From assembly GCF_049275935.1 (NCBI RefSeq), contig NZ_CP184830.1:4092001-4156000 (forward strand): DNA of 64,000 nucleotides, given 5' to 3'. The notes below the pieces were generated by a model. That model made no database searches, was not told where the DNA came from, and saw nothing but the letters and a program-made list of their open reading frames with translations. Position numbers and translations under genes: made by a program. Shown here one piece after another: positions 1 to 9,833 of the stretch (positions within the stretch are counted from its first letter, which is position 1; the number at the start of each line of letters is the position of its first letter). This stretch comes from Endozoicomonas_A sp049275935. GTDB lineage: Bacteria > Pseudomonadota > Gammaproteobacteria > Pseudomonadales > Endozoicomonadaceae.

Positions 1-3000
1 AGGGAAAAAATAGTCAGTCTTGAGAATGATCTTCGCTCAAAAGAGGAGGATCTTTCACAGAGAGATCAGGCGTTAGTGATTGAGAGGAGAAAAGTTCAGG
101 AGCTAACGGTTAAGAGCGATGGGCTTGAGGAAGAGAAAGATAAACTCGAGTCATCGCTGGCAGCCCTTCGCGGAGAACTTGAGACGGCTCAAAGGGCTAC
201 CCGGTCCTCGAAAGAGGAGGTCACCGAATATATAAGACAGCTTCAAGCTGCTGAAAACATCGCAGAAAAGCTGCAAAGCAAACTTGATGAAGCAAAAAGC
301 AAGGAAAGAGAGGCAAGAGAGCGCTCTGCAATAGCTGACGAGTCTATCCCTAAATTGCAGGAGACGTCAGAGCGTTATCACAGAGAGCTTCAGTTAAGCC
401 AGCAGGAAGTGAATCGACTAAAAGATCTGCTAACCGGCAAAGAAGATGAACTTGCCGAAGCCAAAATCAGGGAAAACTCGCTGTCATCTTCGATCCTGGC
501 AAAGGACGACAGGATTCGGGAACTTGAAGAAGCTGAGGTTGAATTCAGGAGCGAGATTGAAAAAGCCAATCAAAGAACGCAGGAAAAGCAACAGAAAGTG
601 GTTGCGCTTAGCCAGAATGTCGATGATCAAGTTCGTGCTATTGAAAAGCTCACGCACAGAGTTCAACAACTGCTCCCTGAGAAAGAATTGAGTGACAATA
701 AAGTCATTGAGTTGGAAGAGAGAGTTCAGTTAATTGCCCGGGAGCGAGATGAAGCAAAGCAAATGCTTCTGAAAGCTGAGAAAAATTTACGAAGCGGTAG
801 TGATGCCGCAGAGATTGAGAAAGCTCAATGGGAAAACCAGCTCAGGGATTCAAGATCCAGAGTGTCTGATCTGGAAAGTCGTCTTAAAGAGACCGAAAAG
901 AAAAGAGACCACTTTCAATCAGAGTCAGATGCTCTTGCTCATGATAGAGATCAGGTGAAGAAGCAGCTTCAGGAGCTTCAGCTCAATGCAGAAAGTCTGA
1001 AAAGTCAGCATTCCCTTGAGATGGAAAGGCTCATCCGGGAGCGAGATGAGTTTAAGCTAAAGGTCGAGGCACTGGAGCAAAAGGCAGAAGTTGCTTCAGC
1101 TGACTGGGATAAAGAAAAAGTCAGAATTGAGGAGGCCAGGAAAAAACTGTTTGCTGATTTGAAAAACCAGCATGACCAGCTGGTTGAAACAAAAAAACGA
1201 CTTGATCAGCAACTTCTTGCGTCTCAGGAGGAGGTCAGGAAGACAAAGCTTGAGCTATCCCATAAAGACGCCACTCTCGAACAGAAAGAACAAAACATTG
1301 AGCGTGTAAATAACCAGTTGATTACGTTGAAAAACAGTCTTGAGGAAAGTCAAACCAGGGTGTTGTCTCTGGAGGGTGAGGCTACCGAACTGGGCACACA
1401 ATATGGAAGGTTGGAGCTGGAAGTAAAAAGATTGACGCAAGAGAGGGATCAGGCTCATAGCGCTTCCTTAAAGCAGAATGAGGAGCTGTGCCTTCTGCGA
1501 GGCAGTCTTGAAGAGGCAGAAACCACCCTGGAGTCTCTGAAAAAGCAGCTTAACGATGAGCAAAGTGAGAAGTCACTGGAGTTTGCTGATCTTAAAAGAG
1601 AGATTCGTCTGGCTAAAGAAAACAGGGACCACTTTAAATCGCTTTCCGAGACAGCGGAAGAACAAAGAAAAATAAAGGATACAAGGGTTAGCGAACTGGA
1701 AGCCCTGTTGAGGGATAGCCAAAAAGAGGCTCACAGCTTAAAGGGTATGGTTGATGATCTGGGTGTCAAACAGGAAAGGGCGTTGAAAGAGGCTCAAGTT
1801 TACAGCAGTCAGCTTGAAAAAGATCTGGCTTTTCAGGAAAGCAGGCATAAGCATGAAGCTTCGGGTTGGGAAGAAGAAAGGCAGCGTCTTACCAGCTCGC
1901 ACAAAGAGATCGTCGTTGATCTTAAAGAGCAGTTGCAAAAACTCCAGCATCTGAAAAATGATGTTGATAACCGGGTTTCAAAGCTTGAACTGGAAGGTAA
2001 GACGAAAGATCTTGAGTTGCAGCAAAAATCTCTGGGCCTTGAGGAGAGAAAAGAAGAAGTCAGTCGTCTTCAGAGCGAGGCTGAAAGCCTGAAAGCTGAA
2101 TTAAGGAGCCTGAGTGGTCAATCCAGAGAAGCAGCGTCAAATCATACGCTTGCATTGAAAGAGAAAGAACTTGCTCATCAAAAATTAGCCGAGAGTCTTG
2201 AGCAGGAAAAGCGCCAGCGAGATCAGGAAAAGATAAAGCTGGAAAAGGCTGTCAGTGACCTGGAGCAGGAGCGAAAGGGTTTGCAATCGAAACTGACTGA
2301 GTTTCAGGCTGTGGGTATTGAAAACCAGACGCTTGCCACTGAAGTTATTCATTTAAAAGACCAACTGCATATAACTCAGGAAGAGTTGAACAAGATTAGA
2401 GAGAAAAAGAGAGAAGTCGAGCAGCAATCAGAAGAAGCTCTTAAGGCCAAGGCCTCTCTACAAAGCCAGTTAGAAGTTGAGCGGGAACGGGTTGAAACAC
2501 TCTCTGAAACGAAAAGTAATCTGGAAGCTCAAGTTCTTGAGAAAGAGAGCGCCCTGATATTAAAAAACCAAGAATTAGTTGAAGCTAAGGAAAGCCTTGA
2601 GCGCGAATCTGAGCGGTTCAATCAATTAACGCTTCAGGCTGACAGTCATCAGGTTGACAGTCATCAGGTTGACTCCGGTTATGAGTCAGATTCTCTTTCC
2701 GAGGACGGCTTTTCCGAGGCGGAGTCTTATACTTCAAAGGCTTCTTCTGATCCGTTACCTGATCGGTTCGATTCATCTGCTGATGAAGGTTTGGATCTCA
2801 CTCAGGAATCTCCATTGCCCCAGTGGACAGATTTGGGGACAGTCGTTTCAGAGATCAAAAGCAAAGAGTTTGCTTCTCTTGGCCCAGGAACTTTTGTTAT
2901 TTCGGGCCTGATTCAAAAAATGAGTTCAGCCTGGTCTGAGCTGGCTTCCAGACTGGAAGTGATAGAAAAAGAACGGGAAATTTATCATTTCACCGGTCCG

Positions 3001-6000
3001 GATGATTTTCCGGGCAGGAGCGGCTCCCGAAAGGAAGTGATGTCACTCCATGAGCAATTCCTGATGGAGCTGGAGTCCATTGATCAGACCTATCAAAAAG
3101 CCCCGGGTGCGACCCCGGATCGCCCTTTAGTGGATGAGTTTACCCGTCAGATTGACCGGACTGTATCCCTGACCCGGGGCAATATACAAGTAATGGCCGG
3201 GGAGCAGGATGATTTTCAGACTCAGCTCGACAGATTCGAAGCCACTCTTGAAGCCTTAAAGCCTGATGCTCTGGCTGGCCCGGAAGATCCTGAAGCCATA
3301 GTCGATTTTGAACTGACCAATATGAGTACCCTGTTGGCAAAAAGCTCGGGGGATCCGGACAGGGAGTTCTATACACATGCCTTGTGCGCCCTTGCCAGAT
3401 CAGCTTCAAAGCGTCTGAATGAATCCTGGAAGAAAAAAATTGCAACGATTGAGGGGCCAGACGAAGGGCATCGGCTTTTAAAACAGTATGAATACTCGCT
3501 TCAGCGATTGGCTTCAGAGCATCTGCCACCCCGTTTGAGACGCAGTGTGCCCGAACATGGACGGGTATTTTTATCGAAGCTGGTTGAATATCAAAAGGCG
3601 GAGTTTGAAGCCAGACTGGATCAACAGCTGGGAGTCGCTCTCAAGCCGCAGGCGGGCCATTCTCTGGAAGAGCAAATGGTCAGGGATCCGCAGATCTGTG
3701 ACAGACTCTTAACTCTGCTGTCCAGTTTACAGGAGCAGCATGAAGGGATTGTTAAACAACCCGGGTCCGCAAATTTAGCAGCAGGGGCAACGCAATGGGT
3801 TGACTTCAGCTATGCCGATGCCTCCTTGGTGGGGCTCAGTCAGATCAGGGATGAATTTGGATTACCCGCGACTCCGACCATGACAAAGGTGCTCAGAACC
3901 CTTCAAAAGGAGCTGAAAAGACCCGGCTCACTGGTTCTCACCATGGCTGTCAGGCAGCACAAAGAGAATTACGAAACCCGAAAAGAGCGAGAGACGCGCA
4001 GGCTCAAGCTGGAAAGACAGTGCACAGAGTTGCTGGCTCAGGAAACCAGGCTCGAGCCGAAGCAGAAGTTCAGGGGCCTTACTCATGATGATGACTTTAC
4101 CCAAGCTGTTGAACATCCTCATCAAGCCGAAATTGCCTGCTTTCAGCCAGATTCACCGGTACCCCTGGCAGAAGCTTCAGGTCATGTTCAGACTCAGGCT
4201 GGCTTCAGGGTGAGCGCTCTTACCCAGAACCCTGACTGTCTGATAAACAGTTTCATGAATGGTTTTAATAAGGTTGCTCTTCATAAAACCAGCCTTGTTA
4301 CCGGTGACCGATACATTGAATTGTCTGAAGGTGCTCAATGCCGACCTTCACTGGTGTTTCACTCCAAAGAGGGTCAGCACTGGCAGATTCAGCTGGATGG
4401 ACGAACCTGGTCTCTGGATCCTGCTTTTCTTCATGAGCATCCCAATTTCGAAGTTCCCTTTCAGGTCAGCACTGCAGGAAGAGAAAAAAAGCGGGACTGG
4501 ATTCCCCTGAAAAGTGCTTCGGGGCAAACCGTCCTGCTGGTCGCTCAGAAAACACCTTCAGATCAGCAGTGCTTTATGTATGAACTGGGTTCCAATGATC
4601 AACTGATCCCGGTGCCAATCCGGGGGGAAAACCCCAGAAGCGAGCTGATTAAAGCGAACTTACTGAGTAAAGCTTGCTTACTGAAGCCAGACAGTACTTC
4701 ACCATCAAGATCACGCAAAGATTATCCGCCTGAAGTCCTTGAGCTTGAATCGCTGAAAAATACCTGGCTACCGAGTGCTTCCCTCAAGCAAATTGATGAA
4801 TGTTACAAGAAAGTTGTTAAGGAAGTGGATCATCAATTACTGAAACCGCCTTTTACCTGCACACCTTGTGATGGACGTGTCAGAAGCCTGCCTGTTGAGC
4901 TTCCGGTGGTGAGAAAAGTGGCTCAGGAAAAATCAAGGAAGCCGGAAACCGGTGCCCATCAGGAAACGTTTCATCCAGAACAGTTTTCGCCCTTTACCGT
5001 CAATGCCAGTTTCGGCCATGTCAGTGAAGCGTTTCTGAAAGCCAGGAGGGAGTTGCTGGTTGATAGTGCTCATAGTGTCACTAAAAGTGTCACTGAAAGT
5101 GTTATTAGAACGCTTGAAGGAGAACAAAAAGCGTTTCAGGAACAGGTATTTAAAAACCTGTCAGTCTACTCTGGTTGCGAGTTGCAAACCCAGGGACCCC
5201 GTGGGATACCTGATCCGAAAACGCTAAAAACCAACAGGCAGTCGGTTTTGAGCCATTTTGAAAAGGTCATCGTCAACAACAGAAAGCACTGTGTTCGTAC
5301 ACTTCAGTTAAAAAAAGCTCTGGAAAAAGGTCTGGTCAGCTACATTCGTAATGCTTCTGAAAATGATGTGCAGGGTTTTTCTGATGGCGAGCTTCTGGAT
5401 CATGCCATTCGTAACTTTGAGAAGGGACTGGCTCCGGGTGGTAATGATGTTGACGGGTTTATCAAACGCATGTCGCAGCTGATGCTGGTGGATATTGACC
5501 TTGAGCAGAGCAGCCTGATAGGTCAGCGCCTTGAGGCGCTTAAAAGTGAGCTGGTGGATCTGGACTTTGCCGCCTTTGAGCAGGTGAGTGAGCCCCACGA
5601 ATACATCAGGCGTTGTCAGGAATGGAATCTGGATATGGCTCTGCTGGCATCCAGACAGAGCAATCTGAATAACCGAATCAGCAGTTACGAGAATACCTTG
5701 CTGGATACTAAAAACCTGGCCCTTTTGTCGTTTGAAAGAAGGCATCACATTGTCTTGTCACCCGATCAGGCCGACGAACTGGCTGTTACACTGGCCGGTG
5801 TCAGCCAATGGGCCAATGGCCATGAAGTTGCCATGATGTCTCATAAAGGCACTGGCTACGGTAAAAGTACACTGCTGCTGGCGCTGACGGATCACGCTTC
5901 GGCCCAGTTAGGTGCTGATACGGACCGTTCGATTATTGTCATGGCTCCAAAGACCAATCAGGCAGAACTGGATAAAGGCTTGCGTGAGTACTACGCCCGC

Positions 6001-8694
6001 AAGGGGCAGGACTATCGCCGATTGGATCTTGAAACCTGCTTTGCACCTCCCTGTGAGTTATCCGTCGCCCGGTTGGTAGAAGTTGAGAATACCCTGCTGG
6101 GGTTACCTGCCGGAACTTCGATTAATGACAGAGAATCCCTGCTGGCTCAGGGGCGAGTGCCCGTGGGCGCCTCAATCACAGATGTGCAGATTCTGATGCA
6201 TCTGAAGCAGGCCTTGCTGGACGCTGAAGGTTTCATTCAGGACAAGCAGGCGATACTGGCAAAATTGGATGACTGTCTGGACTTGCTCAAAAACTCTATG
6301 GTGTTTGCCGACGAGTTTGACAGTGAGATGGTGCCTCATACCGAAGCTGAGTCGATATCAGTGGCTCAGACTGTGCAAGCGGTGATCAGAGGGCTTGGCT
6401 ATGCCTTTGAAGTAGGGCCCCGAAGTATCAATCTGAAACATTCTGAATTTCTGTTTGGATGTAAAGCCCGGCATTTACTCTCAGCAACTCTGGGCACCTT
6501 GTACTGTGCAGCTTTGGCCAGTGCTTCAGGCAGTGCTGAAGAAGTGCGTCACAAAGCAAGAACAGACCCGGTGACCACCAATCAGCGTTTCTGGCACTTT
6601 ATTTCTCTGGCAGAACCGGTGTTTTTCAGCTCTTCCGACCCTGAGGGCAGGAACAAGATGCTGACGGATGTTTTGCACAGGGTAGGCCCGGAGCCCCAGA
6701 TTATTTTCTTTGATGGCGCTGAGTCGGGTGATGAATGTACGACAAAAGCGCACCAGATGAGTCGGACTTTGAATCTGGAACGACTGGCCATGGGGGGCGT
6801 TCAGAAGTCTGTTATTTACTATGACCATGACAAGAATCTGCAGATGCAGTATCAGGATGATCCGGTCTATGGACAGGGGGCTTCAGCTTCCCGGGAAACC
6901 ATTACCCAGCTCAGCCGTTTGGGTGGACAGAGTACCGATGGTTACTTGAGTAAAGCCCAGTCTGTGGGCACTGACATGCCCCAGGGGAATGATAGTGTAG
7001 GTATTTTTCATGGGCTGGTGGGTCAGGCCGGTGGTGAAGCCAATGAGAACTATCTGGTTCAGCAACTTGGCCGTCTTACCCGTGACAGCAAGGACTTGCA
7101 CAAGGCTCAAAGGGTGTTCATGGCGGTGGATCTGGATGCGGTTAAAGACATCAAAGGTGCCGACGTACAGAAAGAGGCATTTATTCAGGCTTTGAACGCG
7201 TTGGATGAGTCCATGCAGGCTGAAGAAAATCTGTTTCCTGAGGGCATTGATAACGCCTCTCCCGCATTGAAAAAAGTGGTTGAGCAAACAGTTACCCTCC
7301 CTGTTCAAAAAACAGAAGAAGGCGAGAGTGGTTATTTGCAGAACCTTCCACAAATAAGAGCCCAACTGGCTGAGATGGCTAAAAAAGAGTGGGCAGAGCT
7401 GGGTCTTTCTGAGGCAGCATTTCAGGAGCTGATTGAACTGAAAGTCCGCCAGTGGGTCTGTAAGAATGCATGGCTTGAACTTGTGGCTGTGGATATTGCC
7501 AGTCGTGAGAAAAGTCATCATACCCTCAATTGCGAGAAAGAGTTGATGCAGGCCAGAACCAACAGTCATCTGGATAAAGTGTATGCTGCGGAGCATCACT
7601 GGTTGAATGATGAAGCGGTCAGTTTGGTGAATGGACTGGATATGAAGGCGATGGGAATTCCCACGGAAGCCATTCCTGTTGTGACCAGCAACCTCAAGTC
7701 AGAAGTTACAGACTTTCTCAAATCCATTGAGAGGCGTTTTGTTCTGCCGGGAACCTATCAGGAGGATCTGGTCGAAACAGCGGATGCAAAACCCACACGT
7801 GAATGCCTTAGTGGTTACTTCAAGGAGTTAAAGAGCGAAGGCATTAAGCTTGATGGCAAAGATATGGTGAGTGAGACCAATAAAAAATTGATCCGTGAGA
7901 GCGATGTCGCTTTAGAAGAGGCTCTTACAAGAGTCACTGAACTTCACAATGTAGTGAAGAGTTTCAATGACAAAGCTCTGGGCGCTAAGCTTTTCGAGGA
8001 CATTATGGCTTCCCTTCAGGCCAGCAGGCGAAAGCTGAGTGGTGCAGGGGGGGCGCGGGAGGCGATGCAAACGGAGGCCACCATTCGGAGAGCGTACAGC
8101 GATATGATGAAGGCTGTCATGAAAGTCATAGTTTATCAAATTAAACCAGCAGATCTTGAAGCATTAGAAAAGCGGATGATGGACGTGATCACTCAATGTG
8201 TTGATCTTGATCACAACCTGCGGCTGTCTCTGTACAGGAATCCCATTGGTCCTGACGTAATCAAAGCGATGGGTTTCGGTCGACTTAAAGAGTTCGCTGC
8301 CAACCCTCAAAAGTTCAGGTGGCGGAGGAAGGGGCCGCAAGGTCAGTGGACGCTGATTGGGAATAGCAGTCAGAACGTTATGGATTGCGATAAGGCCGAA
8401 GGTCATTTCGAGATTAAAGACGGTTATATCTCCAACAAAGCTCAGTTGAACCGCTTGCAGACCCAGGCTGCTTCCCTTAGTGAGCGGCAGGCTGAGCTGG
8501 ATCGTGCCGTCAAGTTGTGCCAGCACCCGGTCAAAAACGAGTTCAGGGGCTGTGTGGATGAAGTGGAAAGAGCATTAATGCAGCAGTTTGATGCTTTTAC
8601 CAGGGAACAGAAAAAGATCACAGAGCGAGAGCAGGAGTTAATGCTGAAACAGAGTGAGTTAAGGCAGAGCAAGTTGTACAAGGTTCTGGTTTAA
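1..8694 (+). CDS. Giant coiled-coil protein with SF2 helicase/SecA-like motor domain (5' end outside window)
   Basis: The frame is open from base 1 and already coiled-coil coding there, so the start lies upstream; 2897 residues are visible (numbers are visible residues). Residues 1 to about 880 are almost unbroken heptad-rich Glu/Lys/Gln/Leu coiled coil of SMC or myosin-tail style. A Ser/acidic linker follows at about 880-935, then a mixed region of roughly 1000 residues. An ATPase-like core carries GTGYGKST near 1950 (motif I, RecQ-like), DEFD near 2104 (motif II), SAT near 2161 (motif III), GTDMPQG near 2323 (motif V) and QQLGRLTR near 2354 (motif VI, QxxGRxxR). The complete ordered set supports a superfamily 2 motor; the DEFDS and QLGR contexts also recall SecA. 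About 500 largely helical residues follow. The architecture suggests a host-directed or very large intracellular machine. I do not recognise a named family and the function is unknown. Confidence 0.85.
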   Translation, partial: REKIVSLENDLRSKEEDLSQRDQALVIERRKVQELTVKSDGLEEEKDKLESSLAALRGELETAQRATRSSKEEVTEYIRQLQAAENIAEKLQSKLDEAKSKEREARERSAIADESIPKLQETSERYHRELQLSQQEVNRLKDLLTGKEDELAEAKIRENSLSSSILAKDDRIRELEEAEVEFRSEIEKANQRTQEKQQKVVALSQNVDDQVRAIEKLTHRVQQLLPEKELSDNKVIELEERVQLIARERDEAKQMLLKAEKNLRSGSDAAEIEKAQWENQLRDSRSRVSDLESRLKETEKKRDHFQSESDALAHDRDQVKKQLQELQLNAESLKSQHSLEMERLIRERDEFKLKVEALEQKAEVASADWDKEKVRIEEARKKLFADLKNQHDQLVETKKRLDQQLLASQEEVRKTKLELSHKDATLEQKEQNIERVNNQLITLKNSLEESQTRVLSLEGEATELGTQYGRLELEVKRLTQERDQAHSASLKQNEELCLLRGSLEEAETTLESLKKQLNDEQSEKSLEFADLKREIRLAKENRDHFKSLSETAEEQRKIKDTRVSELEALLRDSQKEAHSLKGMVDDLGVKQERALKEAQVYSSQLEKDLAFQESRHKHEASGWEEERQRLTSSHKEIVVDLKEQLQKLQHLKNDVDNRVSKLELEGKTKDLELQQKSLGLEERKEEVSRLQSEAESLKAELRSLSGQSREAASNHTLALKEKELAHQKLAESLEQEKRQRDQEKIKLEKAVSDLEQERKGLQSKLTEFQAVGIENQTLATEVIHLKDQLHITQEELNKIREKKREVEQQSEEALKAKASLQSQLEVERERVETLSETKSNLEAQVLEKESALILKNQELVEAKESLERESERFNQLTLQADSHQVDSHQVDSGYESDSLSEDGFSEAESYTSKASSDPLPDRFDSSADEGLDLTQESPLPQWTDLGTVVSEIKSKEFASLGPGTFVISGLIQKMSSAWSELASRLEVIEKEREIYHFTGPDDFPGRSGSRKEVMSLHEQFLMELESIDQTYQKAPGATPDRPLVDEFTRQIDRTVSLTRGNIQVMAGEQDDFQTQLDRFEATLEALKPDALAGPEDPEAIVDFELTNMSTLLAKSSGDPDREFYTHALCALARSASKRLNESWKKKIATIEGPDEGHRLLKQYEYSLQRLASEHLPPRLRRSVPEHGRVFLSKLVEYQKAEFEARLDQQLGVALKPQAGHSLEEQMVRDPQICDRLLTLLSSLQEQHEGIVKQPGSANLAAGATQWVDFSYADASLVGLSQIRDEFGLPATPTMTKVLRTLQKELKRPGSLVLTMAVRQHKENYETRKERETRRLKLERQCTELLAQETRLEPKQKFRGLTHDDDFTQAVEHPHQAEIACFQPDSPVPLAEASGHVQTQAGFRVSALTQNPDCLINSFMNGFNKVALHKTSLVTGDRYIELSEGAQCRPSLVFHSKEGQHWQIQLDGRTWSLDPAFLHEHPNFEVPFQVSTAGREKKRDWIPLKSASGQTVLLVAQKTPSDQQCFMYELGSNDQLIPVPIRGENPRSELIKANLLSKACLLKPDSTSPSRSRKDYPPEVLELESLKNTWLPSASLKQIDECYKKVVKEVDHQLLKPPFTCTPCDGRVRSLPVELPVVRKVAQEKSRKPETGAHQETFHPEQFSPFTVNASFGHVSEAFLKARRELLVDSAHSVTKSVTESVIRTLEGEQKAFQEQVFKNLSVYSGCELQTQGPRGIPDPKTLKTNRQSVLSHFEKVIVNNRKHCVRTLQLKKALEKGLVSYIRNASENDVQGFSDGELLDHAIRNFEKGLAPGGNDVDGFIKRMSQLMLVDIDLEQSSLIGQRLEALKSELVDLDFAAFEQVSEPHEYIRRCQEWNLDMALLASRQSNLNNRISSYENTLLDTKNLALLSFERRHHIVLSPDQADELAVTLAGVSQWANGHEVAMMSHKGTGYGKSTLLLALTDHASAQLGADTDRSIIVMAPKTNQAELDKGLREYYARKGQDYRRLDLETCFAPPCELSVARLVEVENTLLGLPAGTSINDRESLLAQGRVPVGASITDVQILMHLKQALLDAEGFIQDKQAILAKLDDCLDLLKNSMVFADEFDSEMVPHTEAESISVAQTVQAVIRGLGYAFEVGPRSINLKHSEFLFGCKARHLLSATLGTLYCAALASASGSAEEVRHKARTDPVTTNQRFWHFISLAEPVFFSSSDPEGRNKMLTDVLHRVGPEPQIIFFDGAESGDECTTKAHQMSRTLNLERLAMGGVQKSVIYYDHDKNLQMQYQDDPVYGQGASASRETITQLSRLGGQSTDGYLSKAQSVGTDMPQGNDSVGIFHGLVGQAGGEANENYLVQQLGRLTRDSKDLHKAQRVFMAVDLDAVKDIKGADVQKEAFIQALNALDESMQAEENLFPEGIDNASPALKKVVEQTVTLPVQKTEEGESGYLQNLPQIRAQLAEMAKKEWAELGLSEAAFQELIELKVRQWVCKNAWLELVAVDIASREKSHHTLNCEKELMQARTNSHLDKVYAAEHHWLNDEAVSLVNGLDMKAMGIPTEAIPVVTSNLKSEVTDFLKSIERRFVLPGTYQEDLVETADAKPTRECLSGYFKELKSEGIKLDGKDMVSETNKKLIRESDVALEEALTRVTELHNVVKSFNDKALGAKLFEDIMASLQASRRKLSGAGGAREAMQTEATIRRAYSDMMKAVMKVIVYQIKPADLEALEKRMMDVITQCVDLDHNLRLSLYRNPIGPDVIKAMGFGRLKEFAANPQKFRWRRKGPQGQWTLIGNSSQNVMDCDKAEGHFEIKDGYISNKAQLNRLQTQAASLSERQAELDRAVKLCQHPVKNEFRGCVDEVERALMQQFDAFTREQKKITEREQELMLKQSELRQSKLYKVLV

Positions 8695-8729
8695 ATTTTT
8701 ACAGGTTGGGCAGTAAAGGAATACAGATT

Positions 8730-9098
8730 ATGTCTATGGTCCCACGCGGCAAGGAGCGTCGCAGCATCAAGCGTCACCAGTTGAATGATTATTTGACCAT
8801 TTACAACAGGAATACGCTCAAGGAAATGGGAAGTATTGGCAATATCAGCAGCAATGGTCTGATGCTCATCAGTACGGTACCGGTTCTCATTGGTGCGGTT
8901 TACAGCATGAGAATTAAGCTGCCTGGTCCGGATGAAGAGAAAAATTATATTGACTTTGATGCCCGGTGTCACTGGTGCAAGCCCGACGTGGGTCCGGAGT
9001 TTTTTGATTCTGGCTACAGTATTGTCAGTGCAGGGCATGATATTATTGATCTGGTTGAAGTGCTCAAGGAGTACTTTTCTTTCACTGAGTGCCCATAG
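8730..9098 (+). CDS. PilZ-domain protein
   Basis: A 122-residue protein. The start at 8730 is preferred over a TTG at 8706 because AAAGGA lies about 8 bases upstream. The N-terminal ERRSIKR fits the PilZ RxxxR element, and NISSNGLML fits the second (D/N)xSxxG element, so cyclic-di-GMP binding is likely. The rest is a compact beta-rich domain with no additional effector module, as in stand-alone PilZ adaptors of pili or flagella. It lies 35 bases behind the giant coiled-coil gene and could be cotranscribed with it, but nothing shows a functional link. The partner protein cannot be deduced. Confidence 0.8.
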   Translation: MSMVPRGKERRSIKRHQLNDYLTIYNRNTLKEMGSIGNISSNGLMLISTVPVLIGAVYSMRIKLPGPDEEKNYIDFDARCHWCKPDVGPEFFDSGYSIVSAGHDIIDLVEVLKEYFSFTECP

Positions 9099-9192
9099 AT
9101 TTAGCGGAAAATAAGGTCAACGATCACTGGGTTGATTGTTATCTGCTTTGTCTTGTGCATTCACATCGCCCTGACTGCAACAAGAGAATTGA

Positions 9193-9831
9193 ATGTCCAG
9201 CCAGCCCTCCGGCCGCTATCGGGTGCCAGACCTCTTACCCGAAACCTCTTTTGAGCGGGAAACGGAAGTCAAGCGAAGCCGTTTTATTACTTTCCTGTCC
9301 AGAGTGGCCTCAAGAGCCGAAGCACTCTCCTTCCAGCAATCTCTGAGAAAACAGTTTCCTGACGCCTCCCATCATTGTCTGGCTTTTATAGCGGGCCCTC
9401 CCGAGGGGAATACCGTCATGGGATTTGATGATGACGGTGAGCCCGGTGGCACGGCTGGCAAGCCCATGCTAAATGTTTTGCAGCATCGTCAAATCGGAGA
9501 AGTCGCTGCCGTCGTGGTACGCTACTTTGGTGGTACCAGGTTGGGAGCCGGAGGATTGGTTCGGGCTTATGGCTCATCAGTTCAGGCCGCCGTCGAACAG
9601 TTACCTGTGGTTGAATGCGTTCCCATGGTTCGGGGAACCGCAGTGCTGGATTATGCCAGCGAACAGGCTTTTCGACACTGGCTCGAATCTTTGTCAGGAC
9701 AGATCATTGATTGTGACTATACCGACCAGGTTGTTATCCAGGTTGAATTGCCTGAAGCGAACCGGATGGACTTTGCTTCCAGAATTACTGAATCCCTGAA
9801 GGGGAAGATTGCATTAAATTGGCAGGAGTGA
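9193..9831 (+). CDS. yigZ: YigZ/IMPACT family protein
   Basis: A 212-residue protein matching the bacterial YigZ (UPF0029/IMPACT) family in length and motifs. The N-terminal half has the FDDDGEPGGTAGKP segment and the VVRYFGGTRLGAGGLVRAY segment that define the family. The C-terminal half resembles the small ferredoxin-like DUF1949 domain. The family is widespread and its eukaryotic relative IMPACT regulates GCN2; the bacterial role is not firmly established. The ATG is used because the ORF has the usual family N-terminus directly behind it. The gene ends 2 bases before sbcB, so the two are probably cotranscribed and translationally coupled. Confidence 0.88.
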   Translation: MSSQPSGRYRVPDLLPETSFERETEVKRSRFITFLSRVASRAEALSFQQSLRKQFPDASHHCLAFIAGPPEGNTVMGFDDDGEPGGTAGKPMLNVLQHRQIGEVAAVVVRYFGGTRLGAGGLVRAYGSSVQAAVEQLPVVECVPMVRGTAVLDYASEQAFRHWLESLSGQIIDCDYTDQVVIQVELPEANRMDFASRITESLKGKIALNWQE

Positions 9832-9833
9832 AC

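Noticed and set aside
5308..8681. Several minus-strand ORFs of 70-240 codons inside the giant gene
   Set aside because: They are shadows of a long, codon-biased plus-strand frame with clear protein motifs.
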